Assembly: GCA_016840025.1 (NCBI GenBank)
Contig: JAEOTF010000318.1
Coordinates: forward strand, 1 to 14,501
Direction of reading: 5' to 3'
DNA length: 14,501 nt
DNA from: Candidatus Hodarchaeota archaeon
GTDB taxonomy: Archaea > Asgardarchaeota > Heimdallarchaeia > Hodarchaeales > YT1-039
Shown here: positions 5,831 through 13,045 of the stretch, piece by piece
Layout: every line of letters begins with the position of its first letter
Numbering within the stretch: the stretch's first letter is position 1
Position numbers and translations under genes: made by a program
The notes under the pieces: model-generated
Database searches by the model: none
Seen by the model: the letters and a program-made list of their open reading frames with translations, nothing else
Told to the model about the DNA's origin: nothing

Positions 5831-7510
5831 ATGAAAGCTGACTTAATTTTACTACATCCTCCAAGTTCTTGGAATTTTCGGGAGAAACAATGTCTTTGGG
5901 GGCCGATCAGTGATGTTGTTCCCTCTACGCCTATTTTTGAAATGTATCCCATGGGATTTGTTTCTATAGCCGAATATCTCCACCGATATGGCTACAAAGT
6001 TGAAATAGCAAATATTGCGCTTCGTATGCTAGAAGATACCAAATTGGATGTAGAAAAGTTAATTTCTTCTTTTGACGCGTCCCTCTTTGGAATCGATCTC
6101 CATTGGCTTGTCCATGCAAATGGCAGTTTAGAACTTGCTAAAGTTTGCAAGAAAATCCATCCTAATACAAAAATTGTGTTCGGTGGGTTATCGTCTACTT
6201 ACTATGCCTCTGAGCTTATTCATGAAGAAGGGGTTGATTTTGTTATAAAAGGTGATTCTACAGAACTACCTCTTTTGAAATTACTCCAAGAATTAGAAAA
6301 ATCCACTCCCAATTACTCTATGGTTCCTAATATGATCTATCGTGAGAAAACAGTGGTCGATAATGGATTAACATATGTTCCTAAAACCTTAGATAACTTT
6401 GCTTTGGATTATAAGTTCATAGTGAATATGCTTTCTTCTGTAAGAGGTATTAAACTTAGATTCCCCTATAAAGGATATCTAAAAAACCCGTTCCTCGCAA
6501 TGTTCACGGTAAAAGGGTGTACCAAGAATTGCCTAACGTGTGGGGGGTCAAAGTACTTTTATAAAAAATATTGTAATCGTGATAAACCTGCTTTCCGAAG
6601 CCCTGAACGAATTGTTGCTGATTTATCAGAAATTGAATCATATGTGAAAATTCCTGTTTTTCTACTCTGTGATCTCCAGCAGGGTGGTGATAGTTATTGG
6701 CAAAAGATCTTAGATGGAATAAAAAGAGAACAGATCGATCTTCCCATCGTATTTGAACTATTTTACCCTGCTCCCAAGGAATATTATCAAAAACTTTCTC
6801 ATTTGAGTGAAGTAAGTCTTCAACTCTCACCAGAAACATGGTCAGAGGAAATCCGGAAACATCATGGAAAAGCCTACTCAAATACAGCTCTGGAGCGAAA
6901 TCTGAATTATGCATTAGACGCGGGAGTCAAAAAATTTGACCTATATTTTATGATAGGCCTAGCTGGACAGACCCAAGAAGAGTTAGAGCGGATTCTTTCA
7001 TATCTAGACAAGAAAATTACTACTTTCAGTGAAAAAATACACTTTTTTGTTGCTCCCTTAGCTCCCTTTTTAGACCCTGGAGCGTTAGGTTTCGATTTTC
7101 CCGATAAATACGGGTACAAACGGTTATTTAAAGATCTCAGGTCTCATTATAACGCATTGACAAACAATAATTGGAAGAATTTCTTAAATTACGAAAGCAC
7201 TCTTACTCGTGAAGAGATAGCTTGGCATACGTATGACACAGCTGACAAACTCTTTGATATTAAAATAAAACATGGATATCTCTCACAGAAAGATTATGAA
7301 AAAAAGAAAGCATTATTGCATCAATCCTGGAAAATTTATCAGGAATTAGAGAAAATGGATGCACAACAGGACGTTTTGACTACAGAAGCAGTACCTGGTT
7401 TGGCTGATAATATTCTAACAACTGAAAAAGACCTTTATTCCTTTGGAAATTATCAAATTCTAAATCTCCGAAACTTTCTTCGATTTATACGAAAGAAATT
7501 AAGAGGTTAG
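5831..7510 (+). CDS. Radical SAM protein with N-terminal cobalamin-binding-like domain
   Basis: This 559-residue protein has an N-terminal Rossmann-like domain (about 1-155: LILLHPP, then YPMGFVSIAEYLHRYGYKV and VFGGLSSTYYA) typical of B12-binding radical SAM proteins. The DxHxxG histidine motif for lower-ligand cobalamin is not seen, which is common in this class. The radical SAM domain starts with CTKNCLTC (C230, C234, C237), which would bind the [4Fe-4S] cluster that cleaves S-adenosylmethionine. It continues through SLQLSPETWSEE and FDLYFMIGLAGQT (glycine-rich segment near 374-380). The last 120 residues are a helical region of unknown role. Layout and length recall the archaeal Ta0216-type family, but that is from memory. 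Substrate unknown; methylation or ring/carbon rearrangement are usual for the class. No clear ribosome site is seen before ATG 5831. Confidence 0.85.
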   Translation: MKADLILLHPPSSWNFREKQCLWGPISDVVPSTPIFEMYPMGFVSIAEYLHRYGYKVEIANIALRMLEDTKLDVEKLISSFDASLFGIDLHWLVHANGSLELAKVCKKIHPNTKIVFGGLSSTYYASELIHEEGVDFVIKGDSTELPLLKLLQELEKSTPNYSMVPNMIYREKTVVDNGLTYVPKTLDNFALDYKFIVNMLSSVRGIKLRFPYKGYLKNPFLAMFTVKGCTKNCLTCGGSKYFYKKYCNRDKPAFRSPERIVADLSEIESYVKIPVFLLCDLQQGGDSYWQKILDGIKREQIDLPIVFELFYPAPKEYYQKLSHLSEVSLQLSPETWSEEIRKHHGKAYSNTALERNLNYALDAGVKKFDLYFMIGLAGQTQEELERILSYLDKKITTFSEKIHFFVAPLAPFLDPGALGFDFPDKYGYKRLFKDLRSHYNALTNNNWKNFLNYESTLTREEIAWHTYDTADKLFDIKIKHGYLSQKDYEKKKALLHQSWKIYQELEKMDAQQDVLTTEAVPGLADNILTTEKDLYSFGNYQILNLRNFLRFIRKKLRG

Positions 7511-7543
7511 AAGCAAAACTCAGCATAAAGTGACAATACTAAG

Positions 7544-8512
7544 TTATTCAGCTGTACCTGCCAAATATCGCCCGATTTCACGCAGGGAATCCAATCCCTT
7601 CACTTCAACAGGAAGCATATGCACTCTAGTCGTATTATAGTCGAATATTTTCTCCAATTTTTCCAGATATGGTCTCTGAACAGCTTGTCGTGCCTGTAGA
7701 AATGATGATTTCTGAATAGATTCCTCTTCGGGTAGTACATTGTTGATAACAAGATGATTTACTCTAATCCCATATTGTGAAAGATCTATAAGTACCCTTC
7801 TAGTTTGTGCTAAGCCTAAGCCCTCAGGGATCGTTACAAGAACAAATTCAGTAACATCAGGATTTCTTAGGGTATGTAGAACATTATTTGCTAATTCTCG
7901 CCACTCTTCGATAATTTCTAGGGGTGATCGTTTTTTACGAAGACGAAGTTTACGTCCTAGAGATTCAAAGTTCTTCCGCATCCGAATGTAGAGGTTGGCA
8001 GCTTGTGTCAGATGTTCATAAAATCGAGATTCAAGTTTTAGGATACTCAAAGTTTGACCTGCAGGAGCAGTATCCCAAATAATTTTATCGTATTTTCCGC
8101 TTTCAGCGATATCAAGCAGATATGCGAGCATATATTGATCATCAGCGATCCCAGGCGCATCTGCAACATAATCTATAATATCTCGGTCCACAGGGAGAAA
8201 ACTTGAAGCAACTTCATAAACCTCATCGCCAAAACGTTCCTTCCAAGACCTAACAATTTCATCACGGCTCATTTCTTGCCCTGATAGGTGAGAAACATGT
8301 GGGATCGGAGTTGGTTTAGAATCTAGTTGAAATTCAAATATATCTGAAAGGCTTGGGGTTGGATCAGAACTGATCACTAGGGTTTCAAGATTTTCTTTTT
8401 CAGCATAATGCAACGCTAGAGCAGCAGCTGTTGTAGTCTTTCCCACACCCCCTTTCCCTCCTGTAGCGATGATTCGACACTTTGATAGCGATTTAGATGA
8501 AAGCAAGACCAT
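7544..8512 (-). CDS. ArsA/Get3-family ATPase lacking the zinc CxxC motif
   Basis: This is a P-loop ATPase of the SIMIBI class. The deviant Walker A is GGKGGVGKTT (18-27). The switch I segment is SSDPTPSLSD (48-57, with D50). The switch II segment is DTAPAGQTLSIL (147-158), where the usual His of TGHT is Gln153. VTIPEGLGLAQTRR (226-239) and VINNVLPEE (255-263) also match the family. Family members insert tail-anchored proteins (Get3) or drive arsenite export (ArsA). The Get3 zinc pair CxxC, expected just before the ARxxxQxxYL helix, reads SSFL at 269-272, so no zinc dimer interface can form here. There is no arsB or arsR neighbour. It is a single-domain protein of 322 residues. The leader looks very short, with an AAATTATTTA element about 29 bases before the ATG. 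Confidence 0.88.
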   Translation of the reverse strand: MVLLSSKSLSKCRIIATGGKGGVGKTTTAAALALHYAEKENLETLVISSDPTPSLSDIFEFQLDSKPTPIPHVSHLSGQEMSRDEIVRSWKERFGDEVYEVASSFLPVDRDIIDYVADAPGIADDQYMLAYLLDIAESGKYDKIIWDTAPAGQTLSILKLESRFYEHLTQAANLYIRMRKNFESLGRKLRLRKKRSPLEIIEEWRELANNVLHTLRNPDVTEFVLVTIPEGLGLAQTRRVLIDLSQYGIRVNHLVINNVLPEEESIQKSSFLQARQAVQRPYLEKLEKIFDYNTTRVHMLPVEVKGLDSLREIGRYLAGTAE

Positions 8513-8605
8513 AAAGAAAATATCATTATTTATGTCTAAATAATTTCGGAAATTGTGTTAAGAATCGAAAAAAACCATATAATAACCCCTAAGAAAACCC
8601 GTTGT

Positions 8606-8619
8606 TTCTCTATAGAGAA
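8606..8619 (-). terminator. Palindrome at the stop codon of the HemN-like gene, possible terminator
   Basis: TTCTCTATAGAGAA is a perfect 14-base palindrome spanning the stop codon (8610-8612). On the minus strand it is followed by GGGTTTTCTTAG. Archaeal termination mostly relies on T-tracts, and the tract here is short, so a terminator role is tentative. Confidence 0.25.
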
Positions 8620-9860
8620 TGTTTCATGCAATACTCCCGTAAATTATTTAATGCTGTGAAAAACTCTTTCATGAGAGTACTAACATGGTACATACCACTT
8701 TCAGGGACATATAAGCTTTCTTTTTGGTCTCGAACAATGCCAAATCGTTTGAACAGAAAAACTTCCCGTAATAAGATGCGATTGATGTCCCTACCGAATC
8801 GTTTGTAAAAGTTTTTTCTGCTTAATCCCATTCCAAATAATTTTGTGAGCAGATAGTATTGAGCTGCTTCTCTAGAGGACAAATCCCTCCAAAGTACTAC
8901 AGGTAATCTGTCCTTTTCTACCAATTTGTTGTAGCGTTTCAAAGAAAATGAGTTAACATAGAACATTTTTTCCAGATAACTTATTGCACCAGATCCAATA
9001 CCAATAAAATCATCATATTCTACAATATATTCATCAATTATTTTTTCACCTTTAGAATAGCACCATGGGGTGGACGCCGAATATCCGTCATGAAACACAT
9101 TCTCTAATATCATTTGATAAAAGAATTTCTCTCGTGTTGCATTTATTTTGCTAAATTTTCTCTCTAACACAGTTTTACGACGGAGTGAAGGCATGAGGGG
9201 GTAAAAGGTAACTTGATCAATACCTAATCTCTTAAATGTGGTAATATCTCGCTTAAATAGCCCTATGGATTGATTGGGTAGATTGAAGATGAGGTCAATA
9301 TTTAGTGTGTCAAAAATTCCTTTAGCTTCTATGAGCCTCTCTTTAATTTCCTCACCGCTCAGATATCGTCGTCCAATGCTATTTAAAATTCTATCATCAA
9401 AACTTTGTACTCCTACAGAAAGACGCTTGACTTTTAGCCCTGCTAACTCTTTCAAGTTGTCAGAGTTAATATCAGTTGGATTTGTTTCAAGGGAAATCTG
9501 TTTTATACTAAAATTATTATGTAAAAAATCAAGAAAATTGAGTAATTCATTCATATTTACTGTAGGGGTACCACCTCCAAAATATATATGGCTAAAAGTG
9601 AAATTATGCTGTGTAAGATATTCAACCTCTTTTTTTAGGCTTTTAAAGTAATTTCTTGCCTGTTTTTCATTATAATGAAAACGATTGAATGAACAATAAG
9701 GGCATAAATTTCGACAAAAAGGGATATGGACATATAATGACGCTTTATCTTTGTTGATGGTCATTTCATGGAGCTGATTAAATTTCGCATTAATTGGATT
9801 TAATTGTAGAAGTTTCTTGCTTTCATGTCGAACAATGGAAGAAATTATACGAGAAATCAT
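8610..9860 (-). CDS. HemN/HemW-like radical SAM protein (coproporphyrinogen oxidase-like)
   Basis: The protein has 416 residues. The radical SAM cluster is CRNLCPYC (C49, C53, C56) in the HemN/HemW context YVHIPFC, followed by YFGGGTPT (93-100), SLETNPTD (123-130) and SVGVQSFDD (148-156). A HemN-type C-terminal signature FIGIGSGAISY is at 285-295. HemN has a further Cys right after the cluster; here it is Ser57, as in HemW-type proteins. The HNxxYW heme-binding motif of true HemW is not seen before FIGIG (the region reads CYSKGEKIIDEYIVEY). It is therefore neither classic HemN nor classic HemW, and could act in heme or porphyrin handling or on another substrate. No ribosome site fits ATG 9860, and an in-frame stop lies just upstream; ATG 9764 is an alternative start. 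It is divergent from the GTPase gene. Confidence 0.85.
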   Translation of the reverse strand: MISRIISSIVRHESKKLLQLNPINAKFNQLHEMTINKDKASLYVHIPFCRNLCPYCSFNRFHYNEKQARNYFKSLKKEVEYLTQHNFTFSHIYFGGGTPTVNMNELLNFLDFLHNNFSIKQISLETNPTDINSDNLKELAGLKVKRLSVGVQSFDDRILNSIGRRYLSGEEIKERLIEAKGIFDTLNIDLIFNLPNQSIGLFKRDITTFKRLGIDQVTFYPLMPSLRRKTVLERKFSKINATREKFFYQMILENVFHDGYSASTPWCYSKGEKIIDEYIVEYDDFIGIGSGAISYLEKMFYVNSFSLKRYNKLVEKDRLPVVLWRDLSSREAAQYYLLTKLFGMGLSRKNFYKRFGRDINRILLREVFLFKRFGIVRDQKESLYVPESGMYHVSTLMKEFFTALNNLREYCMKHSL

Positions 9861-9953
9861 TGACTACGCCTATATCAAGTAAAAATCTTGTATCTCCTTA
9901 AAAATTAGTTATTTCACAAGTTTCAATAATGCTCTTTTGAATTAATGCGGATA

Positions 9954-10001
9954 ATATCAAATGAATAAACTTTTAGCTAGTTACCTATATCAAATGTATA
10001 A
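9954..10001. repeat. Pair of 15-bp direct repeats in a divergent promoter region
   Basis: ATATCAAATG-A/T-ATAA occurs at 9954-9968 and 9987-10001 with one mismatch, 33 bp apart (about three helical turns, so the same DNA face). A weaker ATATCAA copy lies at 9872-9878. Such spacing suits a regulator binding twice between the HemN-like and GTPase genes, but no factor is known. Confidence 0.4.
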
Positions 10002-10003
10002 TC

Positions 10004-10032
10004 TATTAATCTACAAAAATCAAAGATTAATA
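10004..10032. repeat. 9-bp perfect inverted repeat upstream of the GTPase gene
   Basis: TATTAATCT at 10004-10012 and AGATTAATA at 10024-10032 are perfectly inverted with an 11-base spacer, about 60 bases before the GTPase ATG and just upstream of a TTTATAAC element (10049-10056). An operator-like site is plausible. AT-rich DNA makes such pairs more likely by chance. Confidence 0.35.
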
Positions 10033-10073
10033 TCTGGTCATCTTTTTTTTTATAACTCTATTCGTACATAAAA

Positions 10074-10080
10074 GAGAGGT
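10074..10080 (+). promoter_or_regulatory. Ribosome binding site of the GTPase gene
   Basis: GAGAGGT lies nine bases before ATG 10090 and supports that start. Confidence 0.5.
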
Positions 10081-10089
10081 ATTGTAACT

Positions 10090-11376
10090 ATGGAACATCT
10101 TTCTCCTTTGTCATTAACAGAATTTCATCTATATAAGATTTTATCACTTGTTGATTTCGATATAGAGGAACAGAAACCTTCCCCCACAGAAATTTTAAAT
10201 TTACCAATTAGAAGACTTCGAGGACTAAGTGAAAAAGAAGAAAATAAATTAATAGAAACCATAGGATTTCAAACAATTGAAGATCTCGCTAATTGTGAAT
10301 TGGTGGCCGCAGAAATAGCCGTAAAAACAGAGATTCCGAAAAACAAAATAGATCGCTGGCTACGAATCAGTGGACTTCTTCGTCGTCTCACCAGTGGTGA
10401 GATTACAACTCCAAAGATTGTTCTTGCTGGTTTAAACAATGCAGGGAAAACTAGTATAATTCTAACAATGAAACGAGTTGCGGATAAGGTGTCAAAAGAA
10501 GATAGGTTGAAAGAAATTGAAGAACTAAGGCCGACAAAAGGGGTTGAACGCCAAAAAATCGTCCTTCAAGGACAACCTATGACGCTTTTTGATATGGGTG
10601 GTCAAAAGAAATATCGTGATCGGTATTTAGAGACACCAGAACGGTATCTTGATGGGACAGATCTATTCATCTTTGTAGTTGACACTCAGGATCAAGAACG
10701 GTTTACTGAAGCAACTAAATACTTTGAAAACTTAGCAAAAGAAATATACAAGCTTGAATTAGATCCTACATTTGCAGTATTTTTTCATAAAATAGATGAC
10801 GATCTTCCTGAAGATTCTGAACTCTGGAAAATTATGGATGATCAAACATCTTTACTCCGCGCTACTTTACAGGGCATTTGGAAGGATAGACCAACTCCCT
10901 CTTTTGAAATGAAAATGGTGTTTCAAACCAGTATCTTGCGTGAATATAGTGTTTTTTCAGGAGTTTCAGATGGCCTAAAGTTTATTTCCCCCGTGCAAGA
11001 TATTCTACATAAAGTTGCACAGGAAACAGCTAAAACTTTGGATACCGACATGTTATTGTTAGTTGCGGATACCGGTTTAGAACTAGCACGATTTCAGGCA
11101 GACACTGCAGAATTTTTGGAAGATGTTGAGCCACACTTTCTCTATGAAAAGACGCTGCGTAAAGTTACAGAAATGCAAGAGAACTCGGTTCTATATCCCA
11201 TTAGCATAAATAAAGAGAAAATGTTTCACATCATATCATCCACTATGGTGGAAGAGAAGCCAATCTATCTCTCCTACCTTTCATGTAAGGACACCCCCCC
11301 TATACAAGGTCAAATAGAAGAAATAATAGGCGAAACTTTCCTTCCTTGGATTGCTAATTATTTTGAGAAGATTTGA
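10090..11376 (+). CDS. Multidomain Arf/Rag-like small GTPase with N-terminal helix-hairpin-helix region
   Basis: The protein has 428 residues in three parts. Residues 35-100 read like two helix-hairpin-helix repeats (LPIRRLRGLSEKE, IGFQTIEDLANCE, then TEIPKNKIDRWLRISGLLRRL). Residues 108-310 are the G domain: G1 GLNNAGKTS (114-122), G2 threonine T149 (LRPTKG), G3 DMGGQ (168-172) and G4 HKID (233-236). DxGGQ is Arf/Rag/G-alpha type. HKxD instead of NKxD is known from Rag/Gtr GTPases. Residues 318-428 form an alpha/beta domain (MLLLVADTGLELARF, then LYPISINKEKMFHII) that could be a longin or roadblock fold, as Rag proteins carry at their C-terminus. No membrane anchor or prenylation motif is seen. 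It would be a GTP-controlled switch. The partner is unknown; the convergent longin-GNAT gene is a candidate by proximity only. Confidence 0.88.
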   Translation: MEHLSPLSLTEFHLYKILSLVDFDIEEQKPSPTEILNLPIRRLRGLSEKEENKLIETIGFQTIEDLANCELVAAEIAVKTEIPKNKIDRWLRISGLLRRLTSGEITTPKIVLAGLNNAGKTSIILTMKRVADKVSKEDRLKEIEELRPTKGVERQKIVLQGQPMTLFDMGGQKKYRDRYLETPERYLDGTDLFIFVVDTQDQERFTEATKYFENLAKEIYKLELDPTFAVFFHKIDDDLPEDSELWKIMDDQTSLLRATLQGIWKDRPTPSFEMKMVFQTSILREYSVFSGVSDGLKFISPVQDILHKVAQETAKTLDTDMLLLVADTGLELARFQADTAEFLEDVEPHFLYEKTLRKVTEMQENSVLYPISINKEKMFHIISSTMVEEKPIYLSYLSCKDTPPIQGQIEEIIGETFLPWIANYFEKI

Positions 11377-11401
11377 CATTCTCTCACTTAATAGGTTGAA
11401 C

Positions 11402-11437
11402 TAAAAAGAAAATAAAGGCAACTATAGAGAGTCTATA
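11402..11437 (-). terminator. T-rich tract and small hairpin between convergent genes
   Basis: The minus strand reads GCCTTTATTTTCTTTTTAG over about 11402-11419, just past the longin-GNAT stop; such T-tracts end transcription in archaea. A TATAGA/TCTATA inverted repeat (11423-11437) lies next to it. Confidence 0.4.
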
Positions 11438-11459
11438 CCATAATTTCAGGATTGTTCGT

Positions 11460-12374
11460 TTATTTCTTTTTCTGATATAAATCGTCGATCTTCAATTCGA
11501 GGTTAATCATATTGCCTCTTTTGAATCCTATACGATTTAAGAATTTAAGGAGATCCCCCTCCCGCCAGTCTATTAAGGTATAAACCATTTCTACACCCGC
11601 CATCTTCATAGAATTAATCATTGCCTTCATTAACATTGTCGCTATACCCCTATTCTGGTAAGAAGGATCAACTCCAATTGTATCAATCCACCCAATATTC
11701 TCAGGAACAATATATTCCCAGCCACTTGCTTCTCCAAGAATTCCTAGAACAAAACCCACAATTTTCGTTCCCATTTCTGCTATAAGAGGTGGAACTTCTG
11801 AGCTTTTTCCTATGGTTTCAATCTTCCTATGCCAAAAGTCAGATCGTCGTCTACCAAGAATTAATTCATCTATTTCGATTATACTTTCGAGATCTTCATC
11901 CTTAAAATCCCTAATAATTGGAAAACCACAAGGTAAAGTGTGACTAAATTCTTTTAATAGAACATTGACTACTTCTCGTGTATTTTGAATCCCAATTAAA
12001 GTTTCCTCAGAATTATTTAATGATATTTCAGGATGTAGCAACCGAGAAAGCCCATTAACTTCCCTTAATTCATCAACAAAACCTTTCATGCAATTCTTTA
12101 GGCTCATTGGATCGATGTCCTCCTTAATCAAAATAATGGAAGCCATTAGCACATCTATCCCACCCCTAGCAAACTCACTTGGAATCTCAAAATACCAGTT
12201 ACTACTTTTATAATTGCTCTTATGTTGCATAAAAAAACCAGGAACTATGGGAATATCTAATGTGCGACAGAGATCATCCGCTATATCTTCCTCTAGCCCC
12301 TCTGGATAGGAATCGAGAATACATGGACCATCTACCCCATGAAAGTAACTTAATATAATAAAATGCAAAATCAA
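11460..12374 (-). CDS. Fusion of a longin-like N-terminal domain to a GNAT acetyltransferase
   Basis: Residues about 1-115 look like a small alpha/beta domain: FIILSYFHGVDGPCILDSYP (1st strand region), then YFEIPSEFARGGIDVLMASI (61-80) and IDPMSLKNCMKGFVDELREV. The GP-x-IL-x-SYP opening and the F-x-I-P-S-x-x-ARG motif resemble longin-like domains of Asgard archaeal proteins; that is recall, not a search. Residues 152-297 are a GNAT acetyltransferase with motif A VDPSYQNRGIATMLM (235-249, acetyl-CoA loop QNRGIA) and a final strand GFKRGNMINLELKID. The start is TTG 12374, because an in-frame stop lies four codons upstream and a TATA-like element sits about 30 bases before it; TTG 12368 is also possible. 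GNAT substrates cannot be predicted. The convergent GTPase gene is a possible functional partner. Confidence 0.8.
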   Translation of the reverse strand: MILHFIILSYFHGVDGPCILDSYPEGLEEDIADDLCRTLDIPIVPGFFMQHKSNYKSSNWYFEIPSEFARGGIDVLMASIILIKEDIDPMSLKNCMKGFVDELREVNGLSRLLHPEISLNNSEETLIGIQNTREVVNVLLKEFSHTLPCGFPIIRDFKDEDLESIIEIDELILGRRRSDFWHRKIETIGKSSEVPPLIAEMGTKIVGFVLGILGEASGWEYIVPENIGWIDTIGVDPSYQNRGIATMLMKAMINSMKMAGVEMVYTLIDWREGDLLKFLNRIGFKRGNMINLELKIDDLYQKKK

Positions 12375-12399
12375 CCCTATAGATCAATGTTTATCAACT

Positions 12400-12407
12400 T
12401 ATTTAAG
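12400..12407 (-). promoter_or_regulatory. Candidate TATA box of the longin-GNAT gene
   Basis: The minus strand reads CTTAAATA centred about 30 bases before TTG 12374. This spacing would give a leaderless or nearly leaderless transcript starting at that codon. Confidence 0.4.
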
Positions 12408-12501
12408 TATATTATTTCAATGATATGAAAACAACCTAGCGGAAACCTAATTATAAAATGTGCATGAAAACCAGTTTCTCAATTATAGATTCAAACTGTA
12501 G

Positions 12502-13029
12502 TCAAATACGCTTCCATAAGGGGTCATCTGGTTCTCTTCTTGCGGTACAAATGAATCTTTTAAAGAACGGCCCTTTCCAATAAACACCTTTCAGAATGTA
12601 AGCCTTTACACACATCTCATTCTCAATCGCAAATGTTTCTACAAGTTCTGGTTTCAATTGAGAGCGATATTTATCTCGAAGATTCACCAGACATTCTTGG
12701 ACATCAGTATGAGACTCACTAAGGTGAGCTACTGCTTCTAACATGATGCCAGTGTTTAAGAATGGATTAATTGGATGTGTTTCGTCAGATGTTAATGAAA
12801 GGTAAGGATTTTGGCGAAGATTCTTTGCTTTAACAGAGTTTTTATCTATGAGAAAATTCAAGACACACCATTTTGTTCCATAAACATACAATACGGGAGT
12901 AATATGTGGCATTCCTTTTTTCGTCAAAGTACAGCAGTACATAAATGTGGCGTCTAAGAGAAATTCAGAGAACACCTTTCTGATATTACAATTATTATTC
13001 TTTTCTCTCTCTCTACATTTAGGCTCCAT
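12502..13029 (-). CDS. PNPOx-like split-barrel flavin/F420-binding protein
   Basis: This 175-residue protein has the pyridoxamine-5'-phosphate-oxidase-like split barrel: MYCCTLTKKGMPHITPVLYVYG (30-51, in two strands), CVLNFLIDKNSVKAKNLRQNPYLSLTSD, then GIMLEAVAHLSES (94-106) and a C-terminal strand with YILKGVYWKGP (144-154). Proteins of this type bind FMN or F420, or sometimes heme or biliverdin; the cofactor is not decidable here. The frame could extend to 13224, but that part overlaps the end of the neighbouring gene and lacks the fold, so ATG 13029, 16 bases after that gene's stop, is chosen. The ribosome site is weak. It is probably co-transcribed with the upstream membrane-anchored PNPOx-like gene and looks like its paralogue (xPHxTPxLxVx, then KNLR). 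The ten N-terminal residues are charged and include Cys5. Confidence 0.82.
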   Translation of the reverse strand: MEPKCREREKNNNCNIRKVFSEFLLDATFMYCCTLTKKGMPHITPVLYVYGTKWCVLNFLIDKNSVKAKNLRQNPYLSLTSDETHPINPFLNTGIMLEAVAHLSESHTDVQECLVNLRDKYRSQLKPELVETFAIENEMCVKAYILKGVYWKGPFFKRFICTARREPDDPLWKRI

Positions 13030-13045
13030 GAATCCAACACCAATA

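Noticed and set aside
11294..11301. C-run in the GTPase gene as a frameshift
   Set aside because: The frame continues sensibly through IQGQIEEIIGE to a normal C-terminus.
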